A stretch of DNA of 5,133 nt from Syntrophomonadaceae bacterium (GTDB taxonomy: Bacteria; Bacillota; Syntrophomonadia; Syntrophomonadales; Syntrophomonadaceae). The notes below the pieces were generated by a model. That model saw only the letters and a program-made list of their open reading frames with translations. It did no database searches and had not been told where the DNA came from. Each line of letters starts with the position of its first letter. Positions within the stretch are counted from its first letter, which is position 1. Positions 1-4,403 of this stretch are shown here, piece by piece. The stretch spans positions 1 to 5,133 of the forward strand of contig JAISDD010000106.1 in NCBI GenBank assembly GCA_031265005.1, read 5' to 3'. Position numbers and translations under genes: made by a program.

Positions 1-338
1 ATATAATTAAGATAAAAATTCGGTCTTTGGTAGTCCTCAACGTGGACATTCCAAAGTTCAAAATCTCTCTGTGTTACCTTCACTTGGTCAATAGCTGCCA
101 TCGGCTGTAAGCCCGACGCGCCCGGTGTCGCGTTGGCAGCGTCCAGCGTGGCGCTCCCGCTTTGCGGCGCCTCCGCTCCGTCGCCGGAAGCTGCGCCGCT
201 CTCCTCCGCAGCCGCACCGGCGCTGTTCTCCACCTGCGGCTCCGCCGCCAGCGCAAAGCTGGGCAGCGGCATGAGCGGCAATACCATTGCCATGGTAAGC
301 AGGATGGATAAGAGCTTGGCGCTAAATTTTTTCTTCAT
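1..338 (-). CDS. Secreted protein, N-terminal part only (runs off the left edge)
   Basis: The first 112 residues can be read; the rest lies outside the window. The start is the ATG at 338, with AGGAGG at 348-353 and a 9-nt spacer. The protein opens with a textbook Sec signal peptide: MKKK plus Lys8, a hydrophobic core at about residues 9-30, and a probable cleavage near ALA-AEPQ (residues 30-33). Residues about 33-80 are low complexity, rich in Ala, Gly, Ser, Glu and Pro, and look like a flexible linker. From about residue 81 (AAIDQVKVTQ) a folded domain seems to begin. It is presumably an exported or wall-associated protein, but no family can be named from this piece. The linker stretch (about 120-250) is visibly more GC-rich than the flanking DNA. 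No gene is seen immediately upstream on this strand, only repeats. Confidence 0.8.
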   Translation of the reverse strand, partial: MKKKFSAKLLSILLTMAMVLPLMPLPSFALAAEPQVENSAGAAAEESGAASGDGAEAPQSGSATLDAANATPGASGLQPMAAIDQVKVTQRDFELWNVHVEDYQRPNFYLNY

Positions 339-384
339 TTGATAATTCCTCCTTTTTTTTAGTTTTTGGGTTTGAAATTCATCT

Positions 385-483
385 GTCATACTGGCTTTAT
401 GCCCCCCGCTTTCCGAGACATGTCATACCGGCCTGCACCGTCATCGGGGGCGGGCATCCTCCCTAAAGGGAGGACATGCATAC
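385..483. repeat. Degenerate palindromic repeat fragments
   Basis: This non-coding stretch holds fragments of the same repeat family seen further right. GTCAT ends lie at 385, 422 and 440, followed by CTGG or CCGG cores. A GGCTTTATGCC segment lies near 393-403. A perfect hairpin, TCCTCCC (457-463) with GGGAGGA (468-474) and a TAAA loop, matches modules at 1139-1155 and 1367-1383. I see no gene here: the readable frames are translated repeat without ribosome binding sites. Confidence 0.6.
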
Positions 484-530
484 GTCATTCCGGCCTGTCC
501 TCGCGCAGCGGGGGCTTTATGCCGGAATCC
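484..530. repeat. Palindromic repeat element, outer stem ATTCCGGC/GCCGGAAT
   Basis: The element starts with GTCATTCCGGC and ends with GCCGGAATCC. The outer 8-bp stem is perfect (487-494 with 521-528). An inner CCTCGC-GCA-GCGGGG hairpin with one G-T pair is nested inside, next to a GGCTTTATGCC segment. The form resembles the short GTCATTCC...GGAATCC palindromes scattered through many bacterial genomes, which would fold into stem-loops as RNA or single-stranded DNA. Confidence 0.75.
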
Positions 531-543
531 AAGTTGTATTTAT

Positions 544-637
544 GGATTCCGGGACAATTCTTCCCGGAATGACGATCGTTGTTTTGGATTCCGGGACAGT
601 TCTTCCCGGAATGACGATCGTTGTTGCCCAGAATGAC
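544..637. repeat. Tandem 42-bp palindromic repeat, two copies plus tail
   Basis: Two nearly identical units begin with GGATTCCGGGAC at 544 and 586, exactly 42 bp apart. Each contains a perfect ATTCCGGG/CCCGGAAT stem around a 9-nt loop, then GAATGACGATCGTTGTT. The loops differ by one base (ACAATTCTT, ACAGTTCTT). A partial third end, GCCCAGAATGAC, closes the array at 637. The same arrangement recurs at 1314-1430. Confidence 0.85.
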
Positions 638-678
638 TAAGGCGTCCACAATCTTGTAACCTGAAAGGTCATCTCGTG

Positions 679-703
679 ACCCGCCTGTACTCGCATAGCG
701 GGT
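679..703. repeat. Short inverted repeat beyond the GIY-YIG stop
   Basis: ACCCGC (679-684) pairs perfectly with GCGGGT (698-703) around a 13-nt loop, starting 7 nt past the nuclease stop codon. No T-run follows on the minus strand, so it is not a convincing intrinsic terminator. It is more likely another repeat-family hairpin, though it could protect the 3' end of the transcript. Confidence 0.4.
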
Positions 704-709
704 GAAAGG

Positions 710-994
710 TTATAATTCCGCGTATAAATCCCGCCATTCAGGATTAAACTTGTTGATAACATTCATCTTATACATCCGCCGCCAGCCCTTTATCTGCTTT
801 TCTTGTGTTATAGCAGTTTCAATATTCCCGCAATCCTCATAGTAAACCAAATCATGCACACCGTATTTTTTCGTAAACTCGTCAACCAAATCATTCCTGT
901 GTTCGTACACTCGCCGGAGTAAATCAGATGTTACGCCGACATACAGAGTACCGTTAAATTTGCTGGCTAAAATGTATACATATCCGGTTTTCAT
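710..994 (-). CDS. Small GIY-YIG domain nuclease-like protein, 94 aa
   Basis: This is a single-domain protein of the short GIY-YIG superfamily (YhbQ/UPF0213-like) and fills almost exactly one domain. Visible motifs are the GIY counterpart VYI (6-8), the YIG counterpart YVG (18-20), the catalytic-type Arg28 in LLRRVYEH, and Glu65 in ITQEKQIKGW. The C-terminus NPEWRDLYAEL is typical of the group. The domain cuts DNA through a Tyr/Arg/Glu metal site; the cellular role of these small members is largely undefined. I chose ATG at 994 because the protein then starts directly at the domain (MKTGYVYIL). The frame stays open upstream to an ATG at 1174, but those 60 codons are translated repeat sequence. 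The ribosome binding site is weak (AGAGAG, 11 nt upstream). Repeats flank the gene on both sides. Confidence 0.88.
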   Translation of the reverse strand: MKTGYVYILASKFNGTLYVGVTSDLLRRVYEHRNDLVDEFTKKYGVHDLVYYEDCGNIETAITQEKQIKGWRRMYKMNVINKFNPEWRDLYAEL

Positions 995-1012
995 GGTGTT
1001 CCAATCTCTCTT

Positions 1013-1038
1013 GGATTCTGGGACGAGCCCAGAATGAC
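1013..1038. repeat. Short palindrome at the 5' side of the GIY-YIG gene
   Basis: ATTCTGGG (1015-1022) and CCCAGAAT (1028-1035) form a perfect 8-bp stem with a 5-nt loop, bounded by GGATTC and GAATGAC ends like the 42-bp units. It lies 18 bp upstream of the nuclease start codon on the minus strand, so it would be within or near that gene's leader. Confidence 0.75.
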
Positions 1039-1051
1039 AATTTCTTGCCCC

Positions 1052-1172
1052 GTCATACCCTGCCGCCTCCCGGCGGCGGGCACAAGGTTCCGGCTTTATG
1101 CCCCCGCTGCGCCCCCGCTCCGCGAGGACAAGCGAGGACCCTCCCTGCGGGAGGGCAGGCAGGCCGGAATCC
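1052..1172. repeat. Long mosaic palindromic element with nested hairpins
   Basis: It has a GTCAT left end and a GGCCGGAATCC right end, like the 484-530 element, but a 121-bp body. Nested inside are a perfect GCCGCC/GGCGGC hairpin with a TCCC loop (1062-1077), a GGCTTTATGCC segment (about 1093-1103), CCCGCTCCGCGAGG and GCGAGGACC segments, and a perfect CCCTCCC-TGC-GGGAGGG hairpin (1139-1155). The body looks built by inserting or exchanging small hairpin modules inside one outer palindrome. Confidence 0.7.
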
Positions 1173-1191
1173 ATATCCTTTTGACAGTCAT
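1096..1191 (-). pseudogene. Gene start running into a repeat (MTVKRI...)
   Basis: ATG at 1191 has a near-ideal ribosome binding site, AAGGAGGG at 1200-1207, with an 8-nt spacer. After about six codons (MTVKRI) the frame enters the 1052-1172 palindromic element and stops at 1096, giving a 31-residue product made mostly of translated repeat. The simplest reading is the start of a former gene whose body was displaced or deleted when the repeat arrived. A functional 31-residue peptide is possible but unlikely. No family can be assigned. Confidence 0.4.
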
Positions 1192-1211
1192 AATGGTCTC
1201 CCTCCTTTATT

Positions 1212-1301
1212 TTAGTTTTCAGAGACGCGCTTCTCTGTGTTCAGAGATGCGGCAGTCTGTTTGCGCCGCTGCTCCGGGATGGGGTTGAAACTTGTCCCCA
1301 T
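1212..1301 (-). pseudogene. Possible C-terminal remnant of a coding sequence
   Basis: Between two repeat blocks, about 90 bp reads as a hydrophilic tail containing PEQRRKQTAASLN and ending in SEN-TAA at 1212, followed within a few bases by the ribosome binding site of the ATG at 1191. That spacing resembles two genes of one operon, and the DNA does not resemble the repeats. The upstream part of the frame is translated repeat and has no own ribosome binding site. It may be the tail of a lost gene, but a chance open frame is equally possible. Confidence 0.2.
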
Positions 1302-1313
1302 GGTTGTTTTTTT

Positions 1314-1430
1314 GGCTTCCGGGACAGTTCTTCCCGGAATGACGATCGTTTTTTTGGATTCCGGGATCCTCCCTTTGGGAGGACAGGCAAGCACAGAATG
1401 ACGATCGTTGTTGCCCAAAATGACGATCAT
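1314..1430. repeat. Second 42-bp repeat array, one unit with swapped core
   Basis: The first unit (1314-1355) has the same stem and ACAGTTCTT loop as the copies at 544-627, with GGCTTCC replacing GGATTCC. The second starts exactly 42 bp later (1356), but its core carries a TCCTCCC-TTT-GGGAGGA hairpin (1367-1383) followed by ACAGGCAAGCACA before GAATGAC (1396-1402). GACGATCGTTGTTGCCCA at 1400-1417 matches 613-630 over 18 bases, and AAATGACGATCAT ends the array. The two arrays look like divergent copies of one ancestor. Confidence 0.8.
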
Positions 1431-1449
1431 TAATATAGCAGGGCGCTGC

Positions 1450-1476
1450 TCATAGAACTTTTTCATTTACAATCAT
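1450..1476 (-). pseudogene. Orphan gene start, stops after 8 codons
   Basis: ATG at 1476 is preceded by GGAGGT at 1485-1490 with an 8-nt spacer, a strong start signal. The frame reads MIVNEKVL and stops at 1450, just before the second repeat array. It lies about 30 bases after a minus-strand terminator, where a new gene start would be expected. The likely explanation is a truncated or frameshifted gene invaded by repeats. A tiny leader peptide is an alternative. Another ATG at 1466 in a different frame opens into translated repeat and has poor spacing to the ribosome binding site. Confidence 0.35.
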
Positions 1477-1509
1477 AAGCAAATACCTCCGAATAAAAAT
1501 TCCTCAAAT

Positions 1510-1537
1510 AAAAAAATCCTGCTTCATCATAGCAGGA
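1510..1537 (-). terminator. Intrinsic terminator, minus strand
   Basis: On the minus strand, TCCTGCT and AGCAGGA form a perfect 7-bp stem around ATGATGA, followed at once by seven T residues. This is a standard Rho-independent terminator. It would end transcripts coming from the protease and the HTH remnant. On the plus strand a T-run occurs only 8 nt beyond the stem, so termination there would be weaker. Confidence 0.75.
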
Positions 1538-1559
1538 CAAAGGAGATTTTTTATAGAGA

Positions 1560-1633
1560 GAAAACACCTTGATTCGCAAAAAATAAGGGTGCGTTTTAAC
1601 CTAATATTATAAAAAAACAGTATAGGTGTTTTC
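1560..1633. repeat. 10-bp inverted repeat spanning 74 bp
   Basis: GAAAACACCT (1560-1569) is the exact reverse complement of AGGTGTTTTC (1624-1633). The 54 bp between are AT-rich and contain no gene. It could be a long-range hairpin, or the ends of a small vanished or non-autonomous element. No target duplication is obvious. Confidence 0.4.
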
Positions 1634-1689
1634 GCCCATGACCACCCGGAAAGCCCGGAGGGGCAAGGGTTCGCGCGACTGAACCCCGC

Positions 1690-1806
1690 GATCGTCCCGC
1701 CGCGTGATTTTGAACCAGTTTTTGACAGGAGGGAGCTGACATAATTCTGTAAAGTCTTTTCAGTGACGACTATTTCAGCCGCAATATCAGAAGTGTTTTT
1801 GGCGGA
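1690..1806 (-). pseudogene. LuxR/GerE-type helix-turn-helix remnant
   Basis: The minus frame from 1806 reads a C-terminal LuxR-type DNA-binding domain lacking its front. IAAEIVVTEKTLQNYVSSLL matches the family pattern (IA..L..SE.TVKNHVS.IL), and SKTGSKSR follows at the position of the usual SKLGVKSR. An in-frame stop lies directly upstream (1807-1809), no start codon or ribosome binding site is present, and the usual LTxRExEVL stretch is absent. Past about 1700 the frame stays open to 1504 but enters GC-rich hairpin DNA (GGGTTC/GAACCC, 1667-1686) with no family resemblance. It is best read as the broken tail of a NarL/LuxR regulator behind the protease stop. Confidence 0.55.
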
Positions 1807-1812
1807 TTAGTA

Positions 1813-2919
1813 TCATAACCAGATACTTATTTCTGATGGTTCCGGAGTTATATGATGAACTATATTAGTAAAATCAGCCATATCGTTCAGGGTCAGGCAT
1901 ACCTGCCCGTTTTGCAAAAAAGGGGAAAGGCTTAAATATTTTTCCGTACCGTTGACATAATATTTTTCTTGCCCGATTTTTAACTGGTATGCTTTGCCTC
2001 CGTCAATGTTGAAACTGAAAAAACCATAGCCGGTTAATTGATCGAATCCTATGTTTCCTAGATCTATAGCCATAAAATCTAATAATTCCCTGACATATTG
2101 GGGGAGGGGATAGCGGCCGAAACGCTTAAAGAAATGCGAGCAAATCAGAGCGGCGGCTCCTGAGATATGCGGAGAGGCGACAGAGGTCCCCGACAATTTA
2201 GCATAAGTGTTGTCTAAATAAGTGGAATAAGTGTCCACGCCGGGAGCAGCTATATTGATGTTAGAGTTAGAGTTGCTGAAGTTAGCGCTTTGGGTGTTAT
2301 TATCCACAGCCCCGACAGAGATACATTCCGAATAAAAAGCAGGATAGGAAATCTCATCGGTAACACTGTCTCCGTCCCCGGCGTTGCCCGCGGCGCAAAT
2401 TACGACGATGTTGTCGTTCAAAGCTTTTTTTATTTCATTGTGCAAATCGGTATGAGATAAGGGGCCGCCCAAGCTAAGGTTCATGATGTTTACTTTTTCC
2501 CCGTTCGCTCCGCGCCATTTACGCGCCCAGGATATACCCTTGGCGACATTGCCGAATGTTCCCTGGACGTTCCGGTCCAATACTTTTACCGCCAATAATT
2601 TCGCGTCCGGGGCTGCTCCCAGGATAGCCCCATTGGCCGCGATAACCCCTGCTACGTGGGTGCCGTGGCCATTTTCATCCAGATAGTCTTTTTCCATAAA
2701 GCCGTTAACAAAACTGACGCCGCCTATAACATTTTCAGCCAGATCAGCGTGCCGGTAGTCGATACCGGTGTCTATAACCGCTACGACTGAATGTTCGCCT
2801 TTAGTGTCCGCCCACATTTTCTGCGCGGCCGTCAATGCTACGCCTGGGGGAATATAAGGAGTTTCATATTGATCCCAAGTATCATAAGTTTTAAGTATTT
2901 TTGGCTTAATAATTTTCAT
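1813..2919 (-). CDS. Leaderless subtilisin-like serine protease (S8), ISP-like, with C-terminal CuAO-N-like unit
   Basis: The 368-aa peptidase S8 has a full triad: Asp50 (AVIDTGID), His85 (NGHGTHVAG) and Ser246 (SGTSVASPH), with oxyanion Asn179 (AAGN). There is no signal peptide. The N-terminus (YIPPGV, then AAQKMWA before the catalytic domain) and stretches such as SLGGP and AAGNAGDGD strongly resemble Bacillus intracellular subtilisins, which act on cytoplasmic proteins and whose N-terminal extension blocks the site until removed. Residues about 312-366 (LKIGQEKYYVNG, then SPFLQNGQVCLTL) match one repeat of the copper-amine-oxidase N-terminal-like domain, usually found on exported clostridial proteins. 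Start ATG 2919 has GGAGGG at 2927-2932 with a 7-nt spacer. No convincing promoter was identified; TTGTCT near 2970 is the best -35 candidate. It is transcribed away from the min operon, towards the terminator at 1510-1537. Confidence 0.93.
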   Translation of the reverse strand: MKIIKPKILKTYDTWDQYETPYIPPGVALTAAQKMWADTKGEHSVVAVIDTGIDYRHADLAENVIGGVSFVNGFMEKDYLDENGHGTHVAGVIAANGAILGAAPDAKLLAVKVLDRNVQGTFGNVAKGISWARKWRGANGEKVNIMNLSLGGPLSHTDLHNEIKKALNDNIVVICAAGNAGDGDSVTDEISYPAFYSECISVGAVDNNTQSANFSNSNSNINIAAPGVDTYSTYLDNTYAKLSGTSVASPHISGAAALICSHFFKRFGRYPLPQYVRELLDFMAIDLGNIGFDQLTGYGFFSFNIDGGKAYQLKIGQEKYYVNGTEKYLSLSPFLQNGQVCLTLNDMADFTNIVHHITPEPSEISIWL

Positions 2920-3033
2920 TTCAGCGCCCTCCGTAAATATTTATGCTATATTTTAAGCGGCAGACAATAAAAGGGTTACTTTTAAAAATATTTAACGGGA
3001 CGTTACCTTACTCAGGACTCAGGCGGCGGGGTG

Positions 3034-3064
3034 CTTAGCGGCGTTGATTTGATCAGCCGCTAAG
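3034..3064. promoter_or_regulatory. Strong stem-loop upstream of the min promoter
   Basis: CTTAGCGGC (3034-3042) and GCCGCTAAG (3056-3064) form a perfect 9-bp stem. The 13-nt loop can itself pair TGAT with ATCA. The weakly T-rich ATTTATTATT follows on the plus strand. It could be a degenerate terminator, insulating against transcription entering from the left, or an operator-like palindrome next to the -35 element at 3073. The sequence alone does not decide. Confidence 0.5.
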
Positions 3065-3072
3065 ATTTATTA

Positions 3073-3101
3073 TTGGTAGGCGATATGAATTATGTTATTA
3101 T
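3073..3101 (+). promoter_or_regulatory. Candidate sigma-A promoter for minD-minE-minC
   Basis: TTGGTA (3073-3078) and TATTAT (3096-3101) are separated by 17 bp, and the -10 carries an extended TG (3093-3094) one base upstream. It would start transcription near 3108, leaving a leader of about 200 nt. A second, weaker candidate is TTGCCG (3118-3123) with TAAGAT (3141-3146), also 17 bp apart. Confidence 0.45.
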
Positions 3102-3305
3102 GAATTCAGAGAAAAATTTGCCGTAATTTTGTATAAATAATAAGATAGTGCAATTATATTAAAAAGAGGCAACTGTTTTTTTAGGATAATAAAGGCGCCT
3201 GCCAGAGGGCATATGTTAATATATGGTACAAAATGTCTTAAATTGAAAAATGATTGTCAAATAAATGAGCGATGAAAATAAAATGAGTGAGGGAGGAACG
3301 CAGGG

Positions 3306-4133
3306 ATGGATAATAGTGCTGTTGAATCTCAGGTAATAGTTGTTACTTCCGGCAAGGGCGGCGTGGGGAAAACTACGACAGTTGCTAATGTGGCGACTGC
3401 TTTGGCCAGAAATAATTACCGGGTGGTAGTCATGGACTTAGATATAGGTTTGAAAAAACTGGATTTAATATTAGGGCTGGAGAACCGCGTTATCTATGAC
3501 ATTATACAGGTGGTGGAAGGTGAGTGTACTTTAAAACAAGCATTGGTGAAAGATAAAAGATTTCCTAATCTGTTTATGCTGCCGGCTGCTCAGACCAGGA
3601 ACAAAGACGACTTACGCCCGGATCAGGTGATATCTATATGCGGACAGCTTCAGGAGGATTTTGATTATATTTTTATAGATTGCCCGGCAGGGATTGAGCA
3701 AGGATTTCGCAACGCTATCGCGGCCGCTAATAAAGCTATTGTGGTGACAAACCCTGAAGTATCTGCGGTTAGGGATGCTGACAGGATCATAGGTATGCTG
3801 GAATCATCGAATTTTAAAAATATTCAGCTGGTAGTTAACAGACTGCGTTCGGATATGGTAAAGAGCGGCAATATGCTCAGCATAGACGATTTGCTGGAGC
3901 ATCTTTGCATAGAATTATTAGGGGTTGTGCCGGAAGACAAAAATGTAGTTATTTCCACCAATAACGGTGAACCTATCATATTAAACGATAAATCTAGCGC
4001 GGCGCTTGCCTTTAACAATATCGCCAGGCGTTTGACGGGGGAAAATGTTGCCTTTTTAGATTTAACGGAAAGTGATTCTTTTTGGGCGAAAGTTAAAAAT
4101 CTAGGGCGCAATTTTTTGCCTAATAAGCAATAA
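3306..4133 (+). CDS. minD: Septum site-determining ATPase MinD
   Basis: This 275-aa MinD/ParA-type ATPase binds the membrane as an ATP dimer, recruits MinC to block FtsZ rings away from mid-cell, and is released when MinE stimulates ATP hydrolysis. Visible motifs are the deviant Walker A loop KGGVGKTT (17-24, signature Lys17 and Lys22), the switch I region [11 protein letters not shown] (44-54), the Walker B/switch II region FIDCPAGIE (123-131), and [13 protein letters not shown] (148-160). The C-terminal [13 protein letters not shown] (259-271) is an amphipathic membrane-targeting helix. Length is typical of the family. The start is ATG with GGGAGG at 3291-3296 and a 9-nt spacer. Switch I has KK where many MinD proteins have RN (GLRNLDL). 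It is the first gene of the operon; minE follows after 13 nt. Confidence 0.97.
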   Translation: MDNSAVESQVIVVTSGKGGVGKTTTVANVATALARNNYRVVVMDLDIGLKKLDLILGLENRVIYDIIQVVEGECTLKQALVKDKRFPNLFMLPAAQTRNKDDLRPDQVISICGQLQEDFDYIFIDCPAGIEQGFRNAIAAANKAIVVTNPEVSAVRDADRIIGMLESSNFKNIQLVVNRLRSDMVKSGNMLSIDDLLEHLCIELLGVVPEDKNVVISTNNGEPIILNDKSSAALAFNNIARRLTGENVAFLDLTESDSFWAKVKNLGRNFLPNKQ

Positions 4134-4146
4134 GGAGGAAAAGCCG

Positions 4147-4398
4147 GTGTTAGATTTTATAAAAAGGATATTTACTGACGATACTAAATCCAGCCGTACT
4201 CATGCTAATGAAAGACTGCGGTTAGTTTTGACTCATGATCGTCTAGGCGCTTCACCAGAGCTTATGGAAACTTTAAAAGAAGAAATAATTGAAGTTATTG
4301 CTCGCCACATGGAGATTGAAGGGATTCCGGAAGTAACTTTGATAACTGAAGGAAAACATGCGGCTTTAGATATTAGTATCCCTATTAAAGGCAGGTAA
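4147..4398 (+). CDS. minE: Cell division topological specificity factor MinE
   Basis: This 83-aa MinE dislodges MinD from the membrane by activating its ATPase, giving MinCD its pole-to-pole or polar pattern. The N-terminal LDFIKRIF (2-9) is the amphipathic membrane-binding helix. [18 protein letters not shown] (15-32) is the MinD-contact segment with the conserved ERL core, and about 36-83 form the dimeric topological-specificity domain ([14 protein letters not shown], then ALDISIPI). The start is GTG at 4147; the ribosome binding site AAGGAGG (4132-4138) overlaps the minD stop codon, which suggests translational coupling. The presence of MinE argues for a Min system of the oscillating type rather than one positioned by DivIVA alone. 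Confidence 0.97.
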   Translation: MLDFIKRIFTDDTKSSRTHANERLRLVLTHDRLGASPELMETLKEEIIEVIARHMEIEGIPEVTLITEGKHAALDISIPIKGR

Positions 4399-4403
4399 TT
4401 ACT

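Larger units (their letters stand above)
2920..3305. other. Divergent intergenic region between protease and min operon
   Basis: This 386-bp AT-rich region holds no gene I can support. From left to right it contains the protease ribosome binding site, a 13-nt palindrome TAACG-GGA-CGTTA (2993-3005), a tandem ACTCAGG pair (3010-3023), the stem-loop at 3034-3064, two candidate plus-strand promoters, and the minD ribosome binding site. Either gene could be regulated from here. Confidence 0.6.

Noticed and set aside
133..342. Plus-strand open frame of 69 codons
   Set aside because: It is the antisense of the secreted protein's signal peptide and linker. It is Ala/Ser-rich only because of the GC-rich complement and has no ribosome binding site.
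366..572. Plus-strand open frame of 68 codons
   Set aside because: It is translated palindromic repeat with no ribosome binding site and no family resemblance.
1034..1288. Plus-strand open frame of 84 codons
   Set aside because: It runs through a palindromic element and across the two minus-strand gene remnants, and has no start signal.
544..1430. CRISPR array
   Set aside because: The repeats are palindromic units in back-to-back pairs or dispersed, with no unique spacers of constant size and no cas genes.
1212..1466. Minus-strand open frame of 84 codons starting MKKFYEQR
   Set aside because: Most of it is translated 42-bp repeat, and its ATG lies too far (18 nt) from the GGAGGT site, which fits the ATG at 1476 instead. 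Only the last part (1212-1301) might be a gene remnant.
1606..1634. TATAAT on the minus strand as a promoter
   Set aside because: No acceptable -35 element at 16-18 bp (it reads CGAAAA), and no intact gene follows.
2483..2686. Plus-strand open frame inside the protease gene
   Set aside because: It is an antisense shadow of a well-supported subtilase.
3085..3126. 13-codon frame MNYVIMNSEKNLP as a leader peptide for the min operon
   Set aside because: It overlaps the candidate -10 element and lacks a good ribosome binding site, so it is probably chance.
3254..3284. TTGTCA / TAAAAT as a promoter for minD
   Set aside because: The hexamers match well, but the 19-bp spacing is long and transcription would begin at the minD ribosome binding site, leaving no usable leader.
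3824..4111. Minus-strand open frame inside minD
   Set aside because: It is an antisense shadow of a well-supported minD.
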